This document shows positions 57,533 through 64,000 of a stretch of DNA of 64,000 bases, piece by piece. This stretch comes from Oscillospiraceae bacterium (GTDB lineage Bacteria; Bacillota; Clostridia; Oscillospirales; SIG627). The notes beneath the pieces are model-generated. The model was not told the DNA's origin. It was given only the letters and a program-made list of their open reading frames with translations, and searched no databases. The DNA lies in the NCBI GenBank assembly GCA_015063985.1, contig SVTC01000010.1:1-64000 (forward strand), in the 5' to 3' direction. Each line of letters opens with the position of its first letter. Within the stretch, counting starts at the first letter, position 1. The position numbers and the translations under genes are program-made.

Positions 57533-58666
57533 ATAAGCACCTTTATCGGCATACTCGTTGCGATATTTCTTTTTGGAATAATGATATTTGTCCACGAGCT
57601 GGGACATTTTCTTGCGGCTCGCGCCTGCGGAGTGCAGGTATTGGAATTTGCCATAGGAATGGGACCTGCCATATTTAAGCATAAGAGCAAAAGGTCGGGT
57701 ACGGTTTATTCTCTCAGAATATTTCCTCTTGGCGGCTTTAACTCCCTTTTGGGTGAGGACGAAGAGGTCGAGCTGGAAAAGTCCGAGGAGGAAGGACCGG
57801 GCGCCGAGGCATCGGAGAAGAGGCTTGATCCCAGAGCTTTGACCAGCCGTCCCCGTTGGCAAAGGCTCATAATACTTCTTGCGGGCTCTTTTATGAACGT
57901 GCTCACCGGAATGCTTGCGATGTTCGTGGTGGTATGTATGCAGCCCGGATATAACAACAGCACCGTATATGCTTTCCAGTATCAGGATAAGTATTACTAC
58001 GAATGCGATCAGAACGCTTCCTATGCCGCAGGCTTAAGAGGCGGAGACCGTATTACCCACATTAATAACCAGGCAGTCAACGGCTGGACGGATATAGTCA
58101 ATACCATAAGCCTTGACGGCACCGCTCCTCTTAATATTACCGTTATCAGAGACGGTAACAAGCTTGTCATCGAGGACGTAAAGTTTCCCGTGGAAAAGGA
58201 GAGCGGAGTCAGCTTCGGCGTGGTGGACTTTGTTACGGAATATAACGAGTTCGGCTTTTTTGACAGAGTGGGACAGACGGTGGAAAGATCCTTTGCCACT
58301 GTAAAGACCATATATAAGTCGCTGGTGAAGATGATCTCCGGCGCATACGGACTTGAGGGGGTATCGGGCCCCGTTGGAACCGTGGGTACAATAGGCGAGG
58401 CAGTCAGCTCCCAGGAGGTGGAGGGCTTCAGGCTTACCTACGTTTTCTACCTTTTCAGCTTTGTAAGCATAAATCTGGGCGTAATGAATCTTTTGCCCAT
58501 CCCCGCTCTTGACGGCGGAAGGATACTCTTTGTTCTTATCGAGATGATAAGAAGAAAGCCGATAGATAAAAAATACGAGGGAATGATCCATTTGGTGGGA
58601 ATGGCACTGCTTCTTGCGTTTATGGTCATAATCACCGTTTCGGACGTAAGCAAATTTTTCCGATAG
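57533..58666 (+). CDS. rseP: RIP site-2 metalloprotease RseP, probable ATA start
   Basis: About 377 residues. First membrane helix STFIGILVAIFLFGIMIFV then the zinc motif HELGHF, FPLGGFNSLLGEDEEVE, a PDZ domain (about 150-225: YAAGLRGGDRITHINNQAVN) and the C-terminal NLLPIPALDGGRILF carrying the third zinc ligand. Cleaves membrane-bound anti-sigma factors or remnant signal peptides. The first ATG in frame (57581) would remove most of helix 1 and has no ribosome-binding site. An ATA at 57533 lies 6 bases after GGGGGAG and aligns with the usual MST start of homologs, so I take it as the start. Confidence 0.93.
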   Translation: MSTFIGILVAIFLFGIMIFVHELGHFLAARACGVQVLEFAIGMGPAIFKHKSKRSGTVYSLRIFPLGGFNSLLGEDEEVELEKSEEEGPGAEASEKRLDPRALTSRPRWQRLIILLAGSFMNVLTGMLAMFVVVCMQPGYNNSTVYAFQYQDKYYYECDQNASYAAGLRGGDRITHINNQAVNGWTDIVNTISLDGTAPLNITVIRDGNKLVIEDVKFPVEKESGVSFGVVDFVTEYNEFGFFDRVGQTVERSFATVKTIYKSLVKMISGAYGLEGVSGPVGTVGTIGEAVSSQEVEGFRLTYVFYLFSFVSINLGVMNLLPIPALDGGRILFVLIEMIRRKPIDKKYEGMIHLVGMALLLAFMVIITVSDVSKFFR

Positions 58667-58675
58667 GAGAATGAA

Positions 58676-59743
58676 ATGGAAAGAAGGCAAACGAGAAAAA
58701 TAGCTGTGGGAGAGCTCTTTATGGGCGGCGGGGAGAGGATACTCATTCAGTCTATGACCAACGCCCCCGCTCACGACAGAGAAAACACTCTTTCTCAGAT
58801 AAAGGCTCTTGAAAGGGCGGGCTGCGACGTTGTCCGCTTTACCGTGCCTGATATGGAAACGGTGAGAAACATAGCCTATTATAAGGAGAATTCCTCCGTT
58901 GCTCTTGTTGCCGATATCCATTTCGATCACAGACTCGCCGTTGAAAGCGTTGCGGCGGGTATAGATAAGGTAAGGATAAATCCCGGAAATATCGGCTCTG
59001 CGGACAAGGTCAAAAAGGTTGCTCTTGCCTGCCTTGAAAGGAAGGTTCCCATAAGGATCGGTGTGAATTCGGGCTCGGTGGAGAAGAGGCTACTGGAAAA
59101 ATACCAAGGTCCCACCGCCGAGGCTCTTGCCCAAAGCGGTATAGAGCAGGCGCAGATCCTGGAGGGCTTTGGCTTTTCCGATATAGTTATAAGCGTAAAA
59201 TCCTCCTCCGTGGCTACTATGATAAAGGCAAACAGACTTCTTGCCCAAAAAACGGACTATCCGCTTCATCTGGGAGTGACCGAGGCGGGCGGAAAGGAAA
59301 TGGGCACGGTAAAAAGCGCCGTTGGGATCGGAAGCCTTCTTATCGACGGAATAGGCGACACGGTGAGGGTATCTCTTACCGATGACGTCACCCAAGAGGT
59401 AGATGCCGCGAAAAAGATACTCCTTGCCTGCGGATTGCAGGAGGGCGGGATAGATCTTGTAAGCTGTCCCACCTGCGGAAGAACGAAGATAGATCTTATA
59501 TCTATTGTAAAACAAATGGAAAATAAGCTTGCCGAGCTTAAGCTTTCCCCGAAAAAGACCGTCAAGGCGGCGGTGATGGGCTGCGCGGTAAACGGTCCGG
59601 GAGAGGCAAGAGAGGCGGACGTCGGTATTGCCGGCGGAGACGGATATGCTCTGCTTTTCAAAAAGGGGCAGATAATAGAAAAAATACCCGAGGATAAGAT
59701 AGTTGAGGTGCTTACCTCGGAGATAGTAAAGCTTTGCGAATAA
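58676..59743 (+). CDS. ispG: (E)-4-hydroxy-3-methylbut-2-enyl-diphosphate synthase (flavodoxin)
   Basis: A 355-residue 4Fe-4S enzyme of the MEP pathway. TIM barrel with ILIQSMTNAPAHD near residue 22, VALVADIHFDHRLA near 76, DKVRINPGNIGS near 98, GVTEAGGKEMGTVKSAVGIG near 200; C-terminal cluster domain with CPTCGRTKIDL near 262 and MGCAVNGPGEAREADVGIAG near 298 (Cys ligands). ATG at 58676 with AGGAGA. Confidence 0.97.
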   Translation: MERRQTRKIAVGELFMGGGERILIQSMTNAPAHDRENTLSQIKALERAGCDVVRFTVPDMETVRNIAYYKENSSVALVADIHFDHRLAVESVAAGIDKVRINPGNIGSADKVKKVALACLERKVPIRIGVNSGSVEKRLLEKYQGPTAEALAQSGIEQAQILEGFGFSDIVISVKSSSVATMIKANRLLAQKTDYPLHLGVTEAGGKEMGTVKSAVGIGSLLIDGIGDTVRVSLTDDVTQEVDAAKKILLACGLQEGGIDLVSCPTCGRTKIDLISIVKQMENKLAELKLSPKKTVKAAVMGCAVNGPGEAREADVGIAGGDGYALLFKKGQIIEKIPEDKIVEVLTSEIVKLCE

Positions 59744-59753
59744 GGAAAAGATA

Positions 59754-62700
59754 ATGGCTAAAACTTTTACAGAGCTGTTTAATAAATGGACACCGGATAA
59801 CGACGCTTTGAGAATACTTTCAAAGCTTACGGACTATACATACAAAATAAATAAAGAAGAAAGACAGATGCATATTGATATGCATTTTTCTTCTCTTATA
59901 TCAAAGCAAAGGCTCTACACCTTGGAAAGACAGCTTAAGGATGCCTACGAGCTTAAGTGTCTTTATATTTTTCCTCACTACTCTGCCGAGCTTTTGACCA
60001 ACGGCTATCTTGATGAGCTTGTGTGTGAGCTGGGGCGCTCCACTGCCTTTGCAAGAGGCTTTTTTGAAGGCGCCTCTATGAATATCGAAGAAAAAAGAAT
60101 AGTGGTCAGGATGCGTCCCGGAATGGGAGAGCTTCCCGAGGAGGCTCAGTGCCGGGAGATGCTCAGAAGGATCTGCAATAACGAGTTTGGCGTTGACAAG
60201 CCCTTTGAGTTCGAGTATGAAAAATTCGATATGGACAGCTATCTTGTCAGCCACGAATTCAAGCAGGTCTGGGATGCACCTCCCCCCGAGCCCAAGCCCG
60301 TGGCTATGCCCGAATCGGGCAGAGGCGGCTTTTTCAGGAATCGCGAGGCGGCTCCTCACGTCACCGCTCCCAATTCCCTTTACGGCGAAGAGCCCTTTAT
60401 AGAAAGAAGCGGAGAGGGAGATAAGCGGATAAGGGTGGGCCATATGAGCTTTGATCTTGATGGCGCGGAGCTTATCTACGGCTCTGCCGAGGACGAAGCC
60501 GATTTTGAGATCATCACTCCCATAGGCGCGGTAAAGGACGAATGCAAGGATATCTGCGTTGTGGGAAGCGTGTTTTCTTTGGAATCAAAGGAGATAAAAA
60601 ACGGAGAAAAAATCAGAGTAAATATAGAGATAACCGATAAGACCGCAAGCCTTGCCATAAAAAAGACGGAGCCTGCGGAGCTGATATCGGCTATCGCGGG
60701 AATGAAGCCGGGCTTTTCCGTGGCGGTTTGGGGAAGCTGTGAATACGACCGCTTTGACGGCGAGCTTATGCTGGTTCCCGAAAGAATATATAAGATAAAA
60801 AAGCTCTCTCGCAGGGACGATCATCCCCAAAAACGTGTAGAGCTGCATCTTCATACTCAAATGAGCCAGATGGATGCCACCACGCCCACCAAGGACGTTA
60901 TAAAGCTTGCGGCAAGCTGGGGGCATAAGGCGATAGCCATTACCGACCACGGAAATCTGCAGGCATATCCCGATGCCATGGAGACCGCTGAGAAGGAGGG
61001 CATCAAGGTCATCTACGGAATGGAGGGCTACTTTGTCGACGATACTGCCAGAGCTCTTTTCGGAGAGGCTGACGGCGAGCTTGACGGCACAGAATTTTGC
61101 GTGTTTGATATAGAGACCACGGGACTTTCCGTAACAAGCTGTGCAATTACGGAGATAGGTGCGGTGATATTAAAGGGCAACGAGATAGTCAGCAGCTTTA
61201 ATACCTTTGTGGATCCCGGTCAGCCCATTCCCGAGGAGATAACCCGTCTTACGGGAATAGACGACAGTATGGTAAAGGGTGCTCCCACTCCCGTTGAGGC
61301 AGTAACAAGCTTTTTGGAATATGCCGGCTCAAGGGTGCTTGTCGCCCACAATGCAAGCTTTGATACAAGCTTTATAAAAAAGGTCTGCGACGATAATGCC
61401 ATTCCCTTTACCAATCCCTATCTTGATACCCTGCCCCTTTCCAGATATCTTAATACGGATCTGAAAAAGCATACTCTTGATTCCCTTGCAAAATATTTTG
61501 CTCTTGAGGATTTCAACCATCACAGAGCCTGCGACGATGCCTTGATGCTTGCGAAGATCTGTATGAAGATGTGGGAAAAGCTCAAGGGCGAGGGAATAAG
61601 CACCTTGGGAGAAATGATCTCTGCTATGAGTCAGAACAGTGATCCCAAGAAGATCAAGGACGTTTACCACGTTATTTTGCTTGTTAAGGATCTTACGGGT
61701 CTTAAAAACCTTTATAAGCTCGTTTCAATGAGCTATCTTGATTATTTTTACCGTAAGCCGAGAATACCCAAGACCGTTCTCAATGCCCACAGAGAGGGAC
61801 TTTTGATAGGCTCCGCCTGCGAAAACAGCGAGCTTTACCGTGCGGTTATGTCGGGCAAGAACCAAAGCGAGCTTAAGAGCATAGCATCATTTTACGATTT
61901 TCTTGAGATCCAGCCTCTCGGAAACAACGAGTTTATGGTGAAAAAGGGGCTTGTCAAGAGTATTGACGAGATCAAGGGCTTCAACAAAAGGATCGTTGAG
62001 CTCAGCCACGAGATCAATAAGCCCTGCGTTGCCACGGGCGACGTTCATTTTCTCGACAAAGAGGACGAGGTATACAGAAAGATACTTACCGTTAATATGA
62101 GCGACGGTGAGGATGATGGCTCTACGCCCCTTTATATGCGTACCACCGAGGAGATGCTTCGGGAATTCGATTATCTCGGCGAGGAGCTTGCCAACGAGGT
62201 GGTAATAGAAAATCCCAACAAGATAGCCGATATGGTTTCGGAGGACGTGCGTCCCATTCCCAAGGGAAACTATCCTCCTTTTATCGAGGGCTCCAAGGAG
62301 GAGCTTTACAACACCTGCTTTGAGAGGGCAAAAAAAACCTACGGCGATCCCGTGCCCGAAAAGGTCGAGGCGAGGCTGACAAGAGAGCTGGATGCCATTA
62401 TAGAAAACGGCTATGCGGTGCTTTACATTATCGCAAAGCGACTGGTGGAAAACAGCGAGAAGAACGGCTATCTGGTAGGCTCCAGAGGAAGCGTTGGAAG
62501 CAGCTTTGTTGCCACTATGGCGGGAATAAGCGAGGTAAATCCGCTGCCGCCTTATTATCTTTGCCCAAAATGTAAGTTTTTGGAGTTTATCGAGGACGGA
62601 AGCGTCGGAAGCGGCTTTGACCTTCCGCGCCGTGCCTGTCCCAACTGCGGAGAGGAGCTTACAAGAGACGGTCACGATATTCCCTTTGAGACCTTCCTGG

Positions 62701-64000
62701 GCTTTGCGGGGGATAAGGCGCCGGATATAGACCTTAACTTCTCGGGCTACGTTCAGGCCCAGGCACATAAATACACAGAGGAGCTTTTCGGAAAGGAAAA
62801 CACCTTCCGTGCCGGAACCATTTCGGCTCTTGCCTCGAAAACCGCGTACGGCTACGTTAAAAAGTTTCTTGAGCAAAACGGCAGGGACGTAAACAGAGCC
62901 GAGGCGGACAGACTGGTGGCGGGTTGTGTGGGCACGAAAAAGACCACGGGTCAGCATCCCGGAGGAATCGTTGTTATACCAAGAGATAAATCGGTCTACG
63001 ATTTTACACCCGTGCAGCATCCCGCGGACGATGCCACCTCTACGGTTATTACCACCCACTTTGATTATAACTGTCTGCACGATACTATCTATAAGCTTGA
63101 TATTCTCGGCCATGATGTACCCACTAAGTACAAAATGCTTGAGAAGTATTCGGGTATCAGCGTTTTAAGCGTTCCGATGGACGATCCCAAGGTGCTGGGA
63201 CTGCTGACGTCCCCCGAGCCCCTGGGAGTTACCGAGGAGCAGATAGGCTCAAAAACGGGAACCTACGGTCTTCCCGAGTTGGGAACGAAATTTGTAAGAC
63301 AGATGCTTGTGGAGACTCAGCCCAAGCACTTTGCCGACATTTTGCAGATTTCGGGTCTCAGCCACGGCACCGACGTTTGGATCGGAAATGCGCAGGATCT
63401 TATCAAGGACGGAGTTTGTACCATCAGTGAGGTTATCGGAACCCGTGACGATATTATGACCTATCTTATCCGTTGCGGTCTTGATAAAAAGCTTAGCTTT
63501 GATATTATGGAGAACGTAAGAAAGAAAAACAAGAACCTTACTCCTCCCATGGAAGCGGCAATGAGGGAGAAGAACGTTCCCGAGTGGTACATAGATTCCT
63601 GCAAAAAGATAAAATATATGTTCCCCAAGGCACACGCGGTGGCTTACGTTATCTCGGCTATCCGTCTTGCCTGGTTCAAGGTGTACCATCCCTTGGCCTT
63701 TTATTGCGCTTATTTTTCCGCCGCACCCGAGGGCTTTGACGTTGCGGTGGCAAGAAAGGGCGAAAATGCCGTTAGAGAATACATCAAGGAGCTGGAGGAC
63801 AAGGGCGCCGAGGCCAATGCCAAGGATCAGAGGACTATAGGCGCAATGCAGCTTGTTTTGGAGATGCTTTGCAGAAAGATACCTATTTGGGGAGTTGATC
63901 TGAGAAAGAGCGATGCGTACAACTATCTGCCCGAGGACGGGGGAATGAGACCGCCTCTGGCAAGTCTTCCCAAGCTCGGCGACACTGCGGCTGAAAAGAT
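59754..64000 (+). CDS. polC: DNA polymerase III PolC-type alpha subunit (3' end beyond window)
   Basis: An open frame of 1,415 codons running off the window edge; PolC is usually about 1,430-1,460 residues, so only the last part is missing. Order: N-terminal domains I/II, OB fold, PHP domain (VELHLHTQMSQMDATTPT near 362), DEDD 3'-5' exonuclease inserted in PHP (FCVFDIETTGLSVTS near 446, VAHNASFDTSFI near 530, HHRACDDALMLAKI near 586), polymerase core with zinc-knuckle cysteines (CPKCKF and CPNCGEEL near 938-962), PDIDLNFSG (catalytic Asp pair) near 978. ATG at 59754 with AAGGAAAAG. Replicative polymerase of low-GC Gram-positives. Confidence 0.97.
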   Translation, partial: MAKTFTELFNKWTPDNDALRILSKLTDYTYKINKEERQMHIDMHFSSLISKQRLYTLERQLKDAYELKCLYIFPHYSAELLTNGYLDELVCELGRSTAFARGFFEGASMNIEEKRIVVRMRPGMGELPEEAQCREMLRRICNNEFGVDKPFEFEYEKFDMDSYLVSHEFKQVWDAPPPEPKPVAMPESGRGGFFRNREAAPHVTAPNSLYGEEPFIERSGEGDKRIRVGHMSFDLDGAELIYGSAEDEADFEIITPIGAVKDECKDICVVGSVFSLESKEIKNGEKIRVNIEITDKTASLAIKKTEPAELISAIAGMKPGFSVAVWGSCEYDRFDGELMLVPERIYKIKKLSRRDDHPQKRVELHLHTQMSQMDATTPTKDVIKLAASWGHKAIAITDHGNLQAYPDAMETAEKEGIKVIYGMEGYFVDDTARALFGEADGELDGTEFCVFDIETTGLSVTSCAITEIGAVILKGNEIVSSFNTFVDPGQPIPEEITRLTGIDDSMVKGAPTPVEAVTSFLEYAGSRVLVAHNASFDTSFIKKVCDDNAIPFTNPYLDTLPLSRYLNTDLKKHTLDSLAKYFALEDFNHHRACDDALMLAKICMKMWEKLKGEGISTLGEMISAMSQNSDPKKIKDVYHVILLVKDLTGLKNLYKLVSMSYLDYFYRKPRIPKTVLNAHREGLLIGSACENSELYRAVMSGKNQSELKSIASFYDFLEIQPLGNNEFMVKKGLVKSIDEIKGFNKRIVELSHEINKPCVATGDVHFLDKEDEVYRKILTVNMSDGEDDGSTPLYMRTTEEMLREFDYLGEELANEVVIENPNKIADMVSEDVRPIPKGNYPPFIEGSKEELYNTCFERAKKTYGDPVPEKVEARLTRELDAIIENGYAVLYIIAKRLVENSEKNGYLVGSRGSVGSSFVATMAGISEVNPLPPYYLCPKCKFLEFIEDGSVGSGFDLPRRACPNCGEELTRDGHDIPFETFLGFAGDKAPDIDLNFSGYVQAQAHKYTEELFGKENTFRAGTISALASKTAYGYVKKFLEQNGRDVNRAEADRLVAGCVGTKKTTGQHPGGIVVIPRDKSVYDFTPVQHPADDATSTVITTHFDYNCLHDTIYKLDILGHDVPTKYKMLEKYSGISVLSVPMDDPKVLGLLTSPEPLGVTEEQIGSKTGTYGLPELGTKFVRQMLVETQPKHFADILQISGLSHGTDVWIGNAQDLIKDGVCTISEVIGTRDDIMTYLIRCGLDKKLSFDIMENVRKKNKNLTPPMEAAMREKNVPEWYIDSCKKIKYMFPKAHAVAYVISAIRLAWFKVYHPLAFYCAYFSAAPEGFDVAVARKGENAVREYIKELEDKGAEANAKDQRTIGAMQLVLEMLCRKIPIWGVDLRKSDAYNYLPEDGGMRPPLASLPKLGDTAAEK

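Overview
The window looks like chromosome of an anaerobic, endospore-forming Firmicute of the Clostridia, probably an uncultured gut Oscillospirales-type organism. Supporting signs are a PolC-type DNA polymerase III, the pyrH-frr-uppS-cdsA-dxr-rseP-ispG-polC order, the sporulation genes spoVM and cotJABC, purine salvage through a BMP/Nup ABC transporter, glycosidases, and dense families of short hairpin repeats. No rRNA, tRNA or CRISPR array was seen.

Layout. 1-200: hairpin array and a promoter. 267-1388: THUMP rRNA methyltransferase. 1389-7556: a nearly symmetrical insertion between two convergent genes. Covarying hairpin repeats, a terminator and a ~280-bp multi-hairpin element lie on the left, and the same set lies in reverse order and orientation on the right. 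Between them is a carbohydrate cassette (AraC regulator, EamA transporter, MBL-fold hydrolase, GH36 alpha-galactosidase-like enzyme). 7515-15000: BaiN/YhiN-like flavoprotein, a tiny spoVM gene with a 48-residue membrane protein, rimM-trmD, an O-antigen-ligase-like membrane protein, a DUF4330-like protein, HPr and uvrC. 15016-15641: divergent RHH regulator and SLOG protein with palindromic operators. 15777-20722: four-gene catabolic operon of MBL, TIM-barrel, 2-hydroxyacid dehydrogenase and toroid-like proteins. 20879-22268: AT-rich Fic module plus a broken dGTPase fragment. 22418-24926: DD-carboxypeptidase and ribF. 25107-30640: xpt and the nucleoside ABC transporter, a purine-salvage unit. 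31273-34760: two tandem polysaccharide-deacetylase-like paralogs with a TIM-barrel protein.

34926-39766: an unusual locus of three QueG/reductive-dehalogenase-like Fe-S proteins and a U32-like protein, divergent from an AraC regulator. 40134-41282: cotJ operon. 41447-42430: quinone oxidoreductase. 42649-44827: three intact phage-derived genes (replisome organizer, helicase loader, tail/baseplate-like). 44908-46496: PHP protein and an orphan glycyl-radical-enzyme activase. 46540-47440: satellite and repeats. 47446-53250: minus-strand operon of a GH95 glycosidase, RnfC, a fused RnfD-RnfB protein and a lipoprotein, without rnfA/E/G. 53457-64000: translation, lipid and isoprenoid housekeeping operon, ending inside polC.

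Most notable points: (1) the cassette framed by inverted composite repeats; (2) a hairpin repeat family whose stem arms covary; (3) the QueG-like trio with a U32-like protein; (4) the GH95-RnfC-RnfDB operon; (5) three genes whose ribosome-binding site and protein homology point to ACG or ATA initiation (uvrC, the replisome organizer, rseP); (6) a strong promoter giving an RNA antisense to spoVM that runs into rimM-trmD. All calls were made by eye; no searches or computations were run.
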